DNA from: Ferrovibrio terrae
Lineage (GTDB): Bacteria; Pseudomonadota; Alphaproteobacteria; Ferrovibrionales; Ferrovibrionaceae
Length of the DNA stretch: 64,000 nt
Direction of reading: 5' to 3'
Assembly (NCBI RefSeq): GCF_007197755.1
Contig: NZ_CP041636.1
Span: 496,001 to 560,000, forward strand
Shown in pieces: positions 17,799 to 26,583 of the stretch; positions within the stretch are counted from its first letter, which is position 1, and each line of letters begins with the position of its first letter. A program made the position numbers and the translations under genes. The notes under the pieces were generated by a model that saw nothing but the letters and a program-made list of their open reading frames with translations, made no database searches and was not told the origin of the DNA.

Positions 17799-20700
17799 AG
17801 CCAGACACCGTGAAGCCTGATCCCGAACTGCTGACGCACACAATGAACCAGCGCAGCGCTGCCGATCCGGCACAGTCGGCCTGGGTCGCTGCCAATGCCG
17901 GCTCGGGCAAGACGCGCGTGCTGGTCGACCGCGTCACGCGGCTGCTGCTGATGGGCACGCGGCCGAGCGGCATTCTCTGCCTGACTTTCACCAAGGCGGC
18001 AGCGGCTGAAATGCAGCTGCGCCTGACCGACCGACTGGGCAAATGGACCACACTGGCCGATGCCGCGCTGAAGACCGACCTGTTCGAACTGCTCGGCCGG
18101 CCGGTGACAGAGTCCGATATGGATTCGGCGCGACGGCTGTTTGCCCGCACACTGGAATCGCCGGGCGGCTTGAGGCTGCAGACCGTGCATGCCTTCTGCG
18201 AGGCGCTGCTGAAACGCTTCCCCGTAGAAGCGCAGGTGCAGCCGGGATTTGCCGTCGCCGACGACGGCGTGACGGCCGATCTGTTCGAAACCGCGCGCAA
18301 ACGCGTGCTGGGCGATGGCCTGTCTGACGCCGGCTTCCGCCCGGTGATCGACTTTTTCGCGGCCCGCGTCGATGACGGCCGCTTCGCCGATCTGCTGAAA
18401 GCGCTGCTGGGCCGCCGCCGCGACCTGGCGCTGCTGCTGGACGCGCATGGCAGCGCGGCTGGCGCTATCGGTGCACTCTATGCACAACTTGAACTGCCGC
18501 CGGATGCGACGCGTGATCTCAGCATCCGCCTGCATATCGAGACGATGCGGCTGGACGACCTGCGTCGCGCCGCGGCGGCCCTCTGCGATGGTAGCGTCAC
18601 CGACCAGAAGATCGGCCGGCCGCTAGCCGACTGGCTGGCCGCCGGACTGACTGCCGATGGCTTTGAAGATATCTGGTTCTCCGGCTTCTTCACCAATGAA
18701 GGCAAGCCGCGCGCCAAGATGGCAACCAAGACGGCTGAGAAGATTGCACCTGATTGCGCCGAGATTCTGACCGAGGAACAGGGCCGCCTGATCGCGCTGC
18801 AGCAGCAGTTGAATGCGCTGACAGTGGCCGAGGCCACCGCCATGCTGCTACGGCTGGGCGAACGACTGCTGACGGCCTATGCAGCACTGAAGACCGCGCA
18901 TGGCCTGCTGGATTATGACGACCTGATTCTACGAACGCGCGACCTGCTGGTCGAGCCGAGTCAGGTGCCTTGGGTGATGTTCAAGCTGGATCGCGGCATC
19001 GACCATATCCTGGTCGACGAAGCGCAGGATACCAGCCCGGACCAGTGGGCTGTTGTGGCAGCACTGGCCGAGGAATTCTTCAGCGGTACCGGCGCGCGCG
19101 ACGACATTCACCGCCGCACCATTTTCGCGGTCGGCGACGTGAAGCAGTCGATCTACAGTTTCCAGGGTGCGCGACCGCAGGCCTTCCTCGACACCTACAA
19201 TGATTTCCGGCGCCGGGCCGAGGCTGTCGACCAACGGCTCGCGCAGATTCCGCTGGAGATGTCATTCCGCTCCGCGCCGGCGGTGCTGCAACTCGTCGAT
19301 ACCGTCTTTGCCGACGATGCGGCAAAACCCGGTGTCGTTGGTGACAAACCGCTGCATCACAAGGCCAGCCGCCGCGACGAGGCCGGCCGCATCGAACTCT
19401 GGCCGCCGTTCAAGCCCGATCCGAAAGCGCAAAGCGAACCTTGGGAAACACCGCTCGACTATGTTGGCCAGAAGGATCCACGCAAACGCTTGGCTGAAGA
19501 GATCGCGGCGCAGATCAAGCGCTGGATGGACAACGAGGAGATGCTGTCCAGCCTGGGCCGCCGCGTACAGCCCGGCGATGTGATGATTCTGGTGCGTCGC
19601 CGCAACGTGTTCTTCGAGGCGATGGTGCAGGAACTGAAAGCTGCCGGTGTACCGGTGGCCGGCGCCGACCGCATGAAACTGGCCGAGCAGATTGCAGTGC
19701 TGGATCTTCTGGCGCTCGGCGCCTTCTGTCTGCTGCCGGAAGACGACCTGACACTGGCCACCGTGCTGAAAGGCCCACTGTTCAATTTCAGTGAAGAAGA
19801 CCTGTTCGACCTGTGCTGGAACCGCCAGCAGCCGCGGGTATGGCATGAGTTGCAGCGCCGTGCCGAGGAGCGTCCGCTGTGGCGCGCGGCGAACGAAGAA
19901 CTGCACAAGTGGCTTTCGCGCGCCGATCTGATCACGCCCTTTGCGCTCTATGCCGAACTGCTCGGCGCCGGCGGTGGGCGGCAACGGCTGGTCGCGCGGC
20001 TGGGCCGGCAGGCCAATGAACCGATCGACGAATTCATAGCCGCCGCGCTGTCCTATGAACGCGAGGCCACGCCCAGCTTGCAGGGATTCATTCATTGGAT
20101 CACTCGGCACGAGATGGTGATCAAGCGCGACCTCGATCAGGGCCGCAACGAAGTGCGCGTGCTGACTGTGCATGGCGCCAAGGGCCTGGAAGCTCCCATC
20201 GTGATGCTGCCCGATACCTGCGACCTGCCGCAGGACCAAGGTGGCAGCGGCCTGCTCTGGGGTGAAGCACCCACGCCAGAAGTGCATGTCGCCGGGCCGG
20301 CTGCGGCGCGCGCCGTGCCACAGCTCTACTGGCCGATGCGCAAGGACAACGATACGGCCGTCACGGCCGGATTGCGCAGCAAACGCCAGGCCGAGCAGCT
20401 GGAAGAATATCGCCGCCTGCTTTACGTGGCGCTGACGCGGGCGCGCGATCGGCTCTATGTCTGCGGCTATCTCGGCGTCCGCAACGCCGACAAAGGCCCG
20501 CCGCAGGGCAGCTGGTACGATCTGGTCGCGACCGGTTTCGATCATCTGACGCCGACAACAACCATTGTTTTGCCATGGGGCGACGAGGCCCGACGCTTCG
20601 AGACCAACCCCGACAGTCGCAGCGAAGCCGAACCAACAGCGGCTGCTGCGAAACCCATTGCCGCGCCCGGCTGGCTGCAGCAGCCGGCACCGCCCGAACC

Positions 20701-21292
20701 CGTACCGCCACGCCCTTTAAGTCCTTCGCAGCCGAGCCGCCCCGATCCCGCACCGCTCAGCCCGACCGCACCGGATCGTCTGGCCGGCCTTGTGCGCGGC
20801 CGCCTGATTCACCGGATGCTGCAGACATTGCCGGATCTGCCGGACGACGAGCGTGCGCCGGCGGCGGCACGCTTCCTCGCCCATTCGGGGCATGGCCTCG
20901 ATCCCGCCAGCCAGTCGGCACTGCTGAGGGAAGTGATGGCCCTGCTGGGTGATCCGCAATTTGCCGCGATCTTCCGGCCTGAGGCGCGCACTGAAGCGCC
21001 GCTGGCCGGCCGCATCGGCACCAGAACGGTTGTCGGCCAGGTCGATCGCCTGCTGGTGACTGACGAGGCCGTGCTGGTGGTGGATTACAAGACCAACCGG
21101 CCGCCGCCGTCATCGGTGAGCGAGGTCGATCCGGCCTATCTGGATCAAATGGCGCTGTATCGTGGTCTGCTGGCCCAGGTTTTCCCCAGCCACCGGATCG
21201 AAGCGGCACTGGTCTGGACCCATGTCGCCCGGCTGATGCCACTACCGAATGATCTGCTGGATCAGCGCCTTGCCGCTTTCACCGCAACGTGA
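17795..21292 (+). CDS. addA: Double-strand break repair helicase-nuclease subunit AddA
   Basis: UvrD/RecB-type helicase with a C-terminal nuclease, 1165 residues. Helicase motif I is AANAGSGKTRVLVDR near residue 35, motif II is ILVDEAQDTSPDQW, motif V is LTVHGAKGLEAPIVMLPDT, and motif VI is LYVALTRARDRLYV. The nuclease domain carries VLVVDYKTNRPPPSS. The start is the GTG at 17795 inside the addB stop codon; an upstream extension to 17672 is arginine-rich readthrough of addB and is rejected. trxA, often next in other alphaproteobacteria, does not follow here. Confidence 0.95.
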   Translation: MKPDTVKPDPELLTHTMNQRSAADPAQSAWVAANAGSGKTRVLVDRVTRLLLMGTRPSGILCLTFTKAAAAEMQLRLTDRLGKWTTLADAALKTDLFELLGRPVTESDMDSARRLFARTLESPGGLRLQTVHAFCEALLKRFPVEAQVQPGFAVADDGVTADLFETARKRVLGDGLSDAGFRPVIDFFAARVDDGRFADLLKALLGRRRDLALLLDAHGSAAGAIGALYAQLELPPDATRDLSIRLHIETMRLDDLRRAAAALCDGSVTDQKIGRPLADWLAAGLTADGFEDIWFSGFFTNEGKPRAKMATKTAEKIAPDCAEILTEEQGRLIALQQQLNALTVAEATAMLLRLGERLLTAYAALKTAHGLLDYDDLILRTRDLLVEPSQVPWVMFKLDRGIDHILVDEAQDTSPDQWAVVAALAEEFFSGTGARDDIHRRTIFAVGDVKQSIYSFQGARPQAFLDTYNDFRRRAEAVDQRLAQIPLEMSFRSAPAVLQLVDTVFADDAAKPGVVGDKPLHHKASRRDEAGRIELWPPFKPDPKAQSEPWETPLDYVGQKDPRKRLAEEIAAQIKRWMDNEEMLSSLGRRVQPGDVMILVRRRNVFFEAMVQELKAAGVPVAGADRMKLAEQIAVLDLLALGAFCLLPEDDLTLATVLKGPLFNFSEEDLFDLCWNRQQPRVWHELQRRAEERPLWRAANEELHKWLSRADLITPFALYAELLGAGGGRQRLVARLGRQANEPIDEFIAAALSYEREATPSLQGFIHWITRHEMVIKRDLDQGRNEVRVLTVHGAKGLEAPIVMLPDTCDLPQDQGGSGLLWGEAPTPEVHVAGPAAARAVPQLYWPMRKDNDTAVTAGLRSKRQAEQLEEYRRLLYVALTRARDRLYVCGYLGVRNADKGPPQGSWYDLVATGFDHLTPTTTIVLPWGDEARRFETNPDSRSEAEPTAAAAKPIAAPGWLQQPAPPEPVPPRPLSPSQPSRPDPAPLSPTAPDRLAGLVRGRLIHRMLQTLPDLPDDERAPAAARFLAHSGHGLDPASQSALLREVMALLGDPQFAAIFRPEARTEAPLAGRIGTRTVVGQVDRLLVTDEAVLVVDYKTNRPPPSSVSEVDPAYLDQMALYRGLLAQVFPSHRIEAALVWTHVARLMPLPNDLLDQRLAAFTAT

Positions 21293-21311
21293 GTAGTCGT
21301 AGGCTGACGGC

Positions 21312-22118
21312 ATGCCTAGCTTGACCCTCATGATCGATCCAGCCTCATATCTCCGTTTTGTGCTCCGCCGGGCCGGGCATGTCATGTTTCTGGCCATGTC
21401 TCTGGCGCTGACCGGCATGGTATCCGCCCATGCGCAACCGCAGACGGCTCCCGCGACACCTGTCGTGCTGGAGCTGTTCACCAGCCAGGGCTGCAACTCC
21501 TGTCCGCCAGCCGACGAGTTGATGCAGGACTGGCTCAGGCAGCCGAACATCATTCCGATCTCGCTGCATGTCGATTACTGGGATTATCTCGGCTGGAAAG
21601 ACACGCTCAGCCGCAAGGGCCACGGCATCCGCCAGCAGGATTACGCGCGCAATTCCGGCAAGCGCGAAGTCTACACACCGCAGGTGGTGGTGAACGGCAA
21701 GTTTGTTGCCGTCGGCTCGGACCGCGAAGCCGTCGAGAAGGCGCTAGCAAAAGCCCGACGCATGCCGTCGGTCGCCATCCAGGCCGAGAAGAACAAGACC
21801 ACCGGCAACTGGCAGATCAAGGTGCCGACCCTGGCAGGCTTCGAGGGCGAAGCGAAACTGGTGCTCTGCCGCTACGACGCGCAGCATGAGGTCGCGATCG
21901 AGCGCGGCGAGAATTCCGGCAAGACGCTCAACTATCTGAATGTCGCCCGCAGCTGGGGCGACCTCGGCCGCTGGAAAGGCCAGAGCGCCAGCTATGACGT
22001 ACCCGACCTGACCGGCACCGACTGGGGCCGTCAGGGGGCCATGGTGATGCTACAGGTCATTGCCAATGATGGTGTCGGCCAGATCCTGGGTGCGGTCGAC
22101 ATCAAAGGTGGCAAATAG
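21312..22118 (+). CDS. DUF1223 domain protein, exported thioredoxin-fold
   Basis: A 268-residue predicted periplasmic protein. An N-terminal signal with hydrophobic MFLAMSLALTGMVSAHAQ suggests cleavage around residue 42. The mature part begins with VVLELFTSQGCNSCPPAD, a CxxC motif (CNSC) in a thioredoxin-like fold typical of DUF1223, followed by HVDYWDYLGWKD, another conserved block of the family. It starts 19 bases after addA and may be cotranscribed. A disulphide or metal role is plausible but unproven. An internal ATG at 21330 is an alternative start. Confidence 0.85.
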   Translation: MPSLTLMIDPASYLRFVLRRAGHVMFLAMSLALTGMVSAHAQPQTAPATPVVLELFTSQGCNSCPPADELMQDWLRQPNIIPISLHVDYWDYLGWKDTLSRKGHGIRQQDYARNSGKREVYTPQVVVNGKFVAVGSDREAVEKALAKARRMPSVAIQAEKNKTTGNWQIKVPTLAGFEGEAKLVLCRYDAQHEVAIERGENSGKTLNYLNVARSWGDLGRWKGQSASYDVPDLTGTDWGRQGAMVMLQVIANDGVGQILGAVDIKGGK

Positions 22119-22226
22119 CCCGCACCTGTACCCCTCTCCGCACAATCGAGAGCCCATAAAGGTTACACCCCCTGTGGTTGACAGGCCGGCCAGTGCGGCC
22201 GATGGTTTCCCCATGATATCCGTTCC

Positions 22227-22682
22227 ATGTTCCGGAATTGCCGCATGCCGGTAGGCAACAGGCCCGCAAACAGAATCGAACACCGCCTGCGCGCGGCCGA
22301 TCGCAACGACCTGCATCGCCTGCAGGAAATCGCCCGCACCACCCTGCCCGATGCCATGAGCCTCGATCTTGCCGCGCTGCAGCGTGACGAAAACCTGTTT
22401 GTGGCGGAGTGGCGTACCGCCATCGATGGCTTCCTCGTGCTGCTGCCGTTGCAGACCAGCCTGCTGATCAGCCGGTTGGCAGTGGCCGAAGACGCGCGCC
22501 GTCAGGGCCTGGGCGCCTGGCTGCTCGACTGCGCCACCATGCATGCGCGCGGCCTCGGCCTCGTCGCCATCGAGATCCAGCGGCCGGAGCATGACACCAT
22601 CGGCATTACCTGGCTGGCCAAACGCGGCTTCGCGCGCCTTCCGCATGGCGGCAACAAGGTCTATCTCACCCGCGACGTCTGA
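22227..22682 (+). CDS. GNAT family N-acetyltransferase
   Basis: A 151-residue acetyltransferase of the GNAT fold. The acetyl-CoA binding motif A is visible as LISRLAVAEDARRQGLGAWLL (R/QxxGxG/A type: RRQGLG), and the C-terminal beta-strand segment is GFARLPHGGNKVYLTRDV. Substrate cannot be predicted. It sits 108 bases after the DUF1223 gene and 30 bases before a Nudix gene in the same direction. An alternative ATG at 22245 would shorten it by six residues. Confidence 0.82.
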   Translation: MFRNCRMPVGNRPANRIEHRLRAADRNDLHRLQEIARTTLPDAMSLDLAALQRDENLFVAEWRTAIDGFLVLLPLQTSLLISRLAVAEDARRQGLGAWLLDCATMHARGLGLVAIEIQRPEHDTIGITWLAKRGFARLPHGGNKVYLTRDV

Positions 22683-22712
22683 CCATAAAAAAACGAAATT
22701 GGGGAAACATCG

Positions 22713-23510
22713 ATGAGCGATCCGAAATCCGTCCTGCGTCCCTCCAGCACCGTGCTGATGGTGCGCGACGGCGCGGCCGGGCTGGAAGTCTTCATGGTCA
22801 AGCGCAACCACGCGATCGATTTCGCCTCCGGCGCCCTGGTCTTTCCCGGCGGCAAGCTGGCCGATGGCGACAGCGATCCGGTGCTGATGGGCCGTCATGC
22901 CCGCCCCGGCGCTTTCGATCCGGCGCTGACCTCGTTTGGCTTCGGTGCGATCCGCGAGGCATTCGAGGAATCCGGCCTGCTATTGGCGCGCGCGAAAGGC
23001 GACGGAGCACTGCTGTCAGCCGCGCGGGTCGAGACGCTGGGCCATTGGCGCGAACCGCTCAATCGCGGCGAGAAGACCCTGCGCGACATGGCCGAAACCG
23101 AAGGGCTGGATTACGCGCTCGATACGCTGGTGCCTTTCGCACACTGGATCACACCCGACGTCATGCCGAAGCGGTTCGACACCTGGTTCTTCCTGGCACC
23201 GGCGCCGGCCGACCAGATCGGCGTGCATGACGGTTCGGAATCGGTGGAATCGGAATGGGTCGGCGCGCAGGCCGCACTCGACGACTGGGAGGCCAAGACC
23301 CGCACCATCGTCTTCGCCACGCGCATGCAACTGGTGAAACTGGCACGGTCAAACACCGTGGCCGAGGCGCTGGCCGCCACAAAGCGCGATACTGTCGTCG
23401 ACGTCATGCCGGTGCTGGACAAGACATCCTTCGCCGAACCGCATCTGCGCATTCCGGCTGAAGCCGGCTATGGCATCACCGAGGTGCCGCTGAGCCGCGT
23501 GGGAATGTAA
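22713..23510 (+). CDS. Nudix hydrolase, NUDT19/NUDT7-like
   Basis: A 265-residue Nudix family pyrophosphatase. The N-terminus has PSSTVLMVRDGAAGLEVFMV and a VFPGGKLADGD segment. The catalytic box includes GAIREAFEESGLLLAR, keeping the REx2EExG core after an expanded loop. The size and the C-terminal domain containing FVTPDVMPKRFDTWFFLA-like sequence (here HWITPDVMPKRFDTWFFL) resemble the CoA-diphosphatase NUDT19/NUDT7 group. A GGGGAAA ribosome-binding site precedes the ATG at 22713. The end converges on htpG with 23 bases between stop codons. Confidence 0.88.
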   Translation: MSDPKSVLRPSSTVLMVRDGAAGLEVFMVKRNHAIDFASGALVFPGGKLADGDSDPVLMGRHARPGAFDPALTSFGFGAIREAFEESGLLLARAKGDGALLSAARVETLGHWREPLNRGEKTLRDMAETEGLDYALDTLVPFAHWITPDVMPKRFDTWFFLAPAPADQIGVHDGSESVESEWVGAQAALDDWEAKTRTIVFATRMQLVKLARSNTVAEALAATKRDTVVDVMPVLDKTSFAEPHLRIPAEAGYGITEVPLSRVGM

Positions 23511-23533
23511 GGCCCAAAAAAAGACAAAGCGCG

Positions 23534-25396
23534 CTAGATCGCCTTTTCCATCAGCTTGGCCAGCCGCTGGGCGAACTGCAGCGCATCGGCCGGCGGCTCG
23601 CCCTCGACCAGGCGTGCCTGGTCGAGCAGAAGATGCGCTGCATCCTCCAGCGCATCGACCGCGCCGGGCTGCTGCGCACGCACCGCCAGCGCCTTGATCA
23701 GTGGATGGCCGGGATTGATCTCGAGAATGCGTGTGCTGGCCTTGTCGAGCTGCTTATGCTGGCGCAGCAGGCGCTCCAGATGCATATCCAGATCGCCATC
23801 GGCCGCACTCAGGCAGACCGCGCTGTCGGTCAGGCGTTTCGATTCCCGCACATCCTTCACGGCATCGCCCAGAACCTGCTTCAGCGCCGCAATCAGTGTG
23901 CCCAGCGTGGCGTCGTCCGGGCGGTCTTCTGATTTTGTCTCATCCGCTGAACCGGCAATGCCGTCGAGGTCAGCGCCAGCCCGGCTGGCCGACTTCAGCG
24001 GTTTGCCGGCATGGTCGCGTACCACCGAGAGCCAGAAGTCGTCCACCGGATCGGTCAGCAACAGCACTTCAACGCCCTTGGCGCGGAAGCCTTCCAGTTG
24101 CGGACTGTGTTTCAGCTGCTCCAGCTGCTCGCCACTGATCACATAGATAGCGCTCTGGCCGTCCTTCATGGCGGCGATATAATCGTCAAGCGAGACCCAG
24201 CCGTCGCGCTGCGAGGAACGGAAACGCGCCAGCTTCAGGATCGCCTCGCGATGCTCGGGGTCCTCGTAGAGGCCCTCCTTCAGCACCGGGCCGAAGGCTT
24301 CCCAGAATTTCTCATAGTCGGCGACGTCCCTGGCAGCCTTCTTGTCCAGCTCGGTCAGCACACGCCGGTTGATCGCCTGCTTGATGCGCGCCAGCACCGG
24401 ATTGTGCTGCAGCATCTCGCGACTGACATTCAGCGGCAGGTCAGCGGAATCAACCACGCCGCGCAGGAAGCGCAGCCAGGGCGGCACCAGCTCGTCGCAG
24501 CGATCCGTGATGAAGACGCGGCGGACGTAGAGGCGGAGCGCCGATTTACGCGCCGGATCAAACAGGTCATGCGGCCGCGAGGACGGCACAAACAACAGCA
24601 GGCTGTAATCCAGCTTGCCCTCGGCCCTGGTATGCAGTGTCAGCCACGGATCGTCGAAGGCATGCGACACATGATGGTAGAAGCCCTGATACTGTTCCTC
24701 TGTGACGTCGGATTTCGGCCGCGCCCATAATGCGCTGGCACTGTTCAGCGTCTCTGACTTGCCATCGCCCTCTTCGAGCACCACCGGCAGGGCGATATGG
24801 TCCGAGTAAGTCCGCACGATATGGCTGAGCCGCAGGCTCTCGAGGAATTCCTCCTCGCCCTTGCGCATGTGAAGAATGATCGTGGTGCCCCGGCCGGGCT
24901 TTTCCGCTTCGCCGATGGTAAACTGGCCCGACCCGTCCGAGGTCCAGCGCCAGGCCTGGGCTTCGCCGGCCTTGCGCGAAATCACCTCGACCTTTTCGGC
25001 CACCATGAAAGCGGAATAGAAACCGACGCCGAACTGGCCGATCAGCGCCATGTCCTTGGCAGCATCGCCGGTCATTTTGGCGGCGAATTCACCCGTGCCC
25101 GACCGCGCGATGGTGCCAAGATTGCCGATCAGCTCGTCGCGATCCATGCCGATGCCGTTATCGGCAATCGTCAGCGTGCCGGCGGCCTTGTCGGGTGTCA
25201 GGACAACCTTGAGATCGCTGTCGCCGGCCCAGAGATCGGCCTCGGTCTGGGCGGCGAAGCGCAGCTTGTCGCAGGCATCGGAGGCGTTGGAGATCAGCTC
25301 GCGAAGGAAGATTTCCTTCTGGCTGTACAATGCGTGTGTGACGATATGCAGCAGCCGGGTGACGTCCGACTGGAATTGCAGGGTCTGGTCAGTCAT
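23534..25396 (-). CDS. htpG: Molecular chaperone HtpG (Hsp90)
   Basis: Cytoplasmic Hsp90 of 620 residues, full length. The N-terminal GHKL ATPase has LRELISNASDACDKLRF, LTIADNGIGMDRDELI, and GVGFYSAFMVAEKVEV. The middle domain contains FEAFGPVLKEGLYED-like sequence with the client-binding region. The C-terminal dimerisation domain is shorter than in eukaryotes, with no MEEVD tail. The ATG at 25396 is preceded by a strong GGAGGTG ribosome-binding site. It follows the DUF4340 gene by 17 bases and may be read from the Gld-type operon as well as from its own promoter. Confidence 0.96.
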   Translation of the reverse strand: MTDQTLQFQSDVTRLLHIVTHALYSQKEIFLRELISNASDACDKLRFAAQTEADLWAGDSDLKVVLTPDKAAGTLTIADNGIGMDRDELIGNLGTIARSGTGEFAAKMTGDAAKDMALIGQFGVGFYSAFMVAEKVEVISRKAGEAQAWRWTSDGSGQFTIGEAEKPGRGTTIILHMRKGEEEFLESLRLSHIVRTYSDHIALPVVLEEGDGKSETLNSASALWARPKSDVTEEQYQGFYHHVSHAFDDPWLTLHTRAEGKLDYSLLLFVPSSRPHDLFDPARKSALRLYVRRVFITDRCDELVPPWLRFLRGVVDSADLPLNVSREMLQHNPVLARIKQAINRRVLTELDKKAARDVADYEKFWEAFGPVLKEGLYEDPEHREAILKLARFRSSQRDGWVSLDDYIAAMKDGQSAIYVISGEQLEQLKHSPQLEGFRAKGVEVLLLTDPVDDFWLSVVRDHAGKPLKSASRAGADLDGIAGSADETKSEDRPDDATLGTLIAALKQVLGDAVKDVRESKRLTDSAVCLSAADGDLDMHLERLLRQHKQLDKASTRILEINPGHPLIKALAVRAQQPGAVDALEDAAHLLLDQARLVEGEPPADALQFAQRLAKLMEKAI

Positions 25397-25413
25397 GACA
25401 GCACCTCCAGTCA

Positions 25414-26559
25414 TCAGCCTTTCTTTTCGTCGTCTTTCTTTTCCGGCTCGATCAGGTCTTTCAGCCGGCGGGTCAGATCGCGTGCCGCATAGTCGTTGAC
25501 CAGATAGGCCCAGCCATCCATGCGTGCCATCGCGTCCTTCACCTGTTTCTCGGCCTCTTCGCGCTTCAGCAGGTCCTTGTTCGCGTCATTCGGCTTGACC
25601 AGCGCGGGGTCGTAGCTGGCCGAGATCACGACCCAGAATTTCTTCTCTTCGCCAGCGGGAATCGTACGGACTACGGCCTTCACGCCATCCAGTGTGACGA
25701 TCTCGGTCACTGTTGCCTTCGAGAAGTCATGCTCGGTCGCCTTGCCGACATCCTCGAAACCGAGATAGGCCAGACCGCCGGCCACGGCATTCACATCGAA
25801 CGGCGAACCGGCCTTCATGCCCTTCGGCATATTCGGCAGCACGAAATCGACCGGCGTATTGTCGGCCTTCTCCGGACCGCGATTGACCTTGAGCATTTCG
25901 CCGTCTGGATGCGTCACAGTGGCATAGGCCACGCGGTTTTTGTCGATCTTGATCAGGTCCTTGACCAGCCACTGCACCGGATCGGCCGGCAGTTCCAGCG
26001 TGCCCTGGGCGAGCCAGGCACGCGCCTCGTCGGGCTTGCGCACCTGGATCTGACCAGGCTTGCCGCCGGTGGGATGACTGCGCGTCTTGCCGACGATCAC
26101 GGCGCCCATCGACTTGGCGTCCTTGTCGACGAGGCGGATCAGGATCGGGCCGGGGTCGCTCTTCGCAGCATCATCGACCGGCTTGTACTGATCAGGCTCC
26201 GACACCTGCAGCAGGTTGTAATTCTCCGGCTTGTCGCTGCGCGGCTCGATGGTTTCCAGCGCGGCAACGCCCAGCACGTTCTTGCGCACCAGATCGGCAC
26301 GCACCGGATAGTCGTGCCGGCTCGGCATGGTCCACTGGTCGGCCGCCGCACCACGCTCAATGCGGAACAGCGACTTCGCCGTGGCGATCTCCAGCGAGGC
26401 GACGTCATTCACCTTCGAGGTCAGGCCGGGAAACATCGGCTTCGGCGTGAAATCGGCCTGCGCCGCTTTGTCGCGCGACGTCGCCACCCACCAGCCAGCG
26501 CCGCCCAAAACCACAGCGGCAACGACCAGAATTGCCCAGCTCTTGTTACGCATCTTCAT
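25414..26559 (-). CDS. DUF4340 domain protein, Gld-type ABC accessory
   Basis: A 381-residue protein with a single N-terminal membrane helix (SWAILVVAAVVLGGAGWWVA) and a large extracytoplasmic part. The family DUF4340 is consistently linked to GldG-like ABC genes, as here. The sequence includes DVASLEIATAKSLFRIERG and a repeated beta-rich organisation seen in the family. ATG 26559 is used because a CGGAG ribosome-binding site lies just upstream and overlaps the earlier in-frame GTG at 26568. It is the fourth gene of the minus-strand run ATPase-permease-GldG-DUF4340 and ends 17 bases before htpG starts. Function is unknown; it may be a periplasmic partner of GldG. Confidence 0.8.
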   Translation of the reverse strand: MKMRNKSWAILVVAAVVLGGAGWWVATSRDKAAQADFTPKPMFPGLTSKVNDVASLEIATAKSLFRIERGAAADQWTMPSRHDYPVRADLVRKNVLGVAALETIEPRSDKPENYNLLQVSEPDQYKPVDDAAKSDPGPILIRLVDKDAKSMGAVIVGKTRSHPTGGKPGQIQVRKPDEARAWLAQGTLELPADPVQWLVKDLIKIDKNRVAYATVTHPDGEMLKVNRGPEKADNTPVDFVLPNMPKGMKAGSPFDVNAVAGGLAYLGFEDVGKATEHDFSKATVTEIVTLDGVKAVVRTIPAGEEKKFWVVISASYDPALVKPNDANKDLLKREEAEKQVKDAMARMDGWAYLVNDYAARDLTRRLKDLIEPEKKDDEKKG

Positions 26560-26583
26560 GACGACCACTCCGGAAAAGACGCC

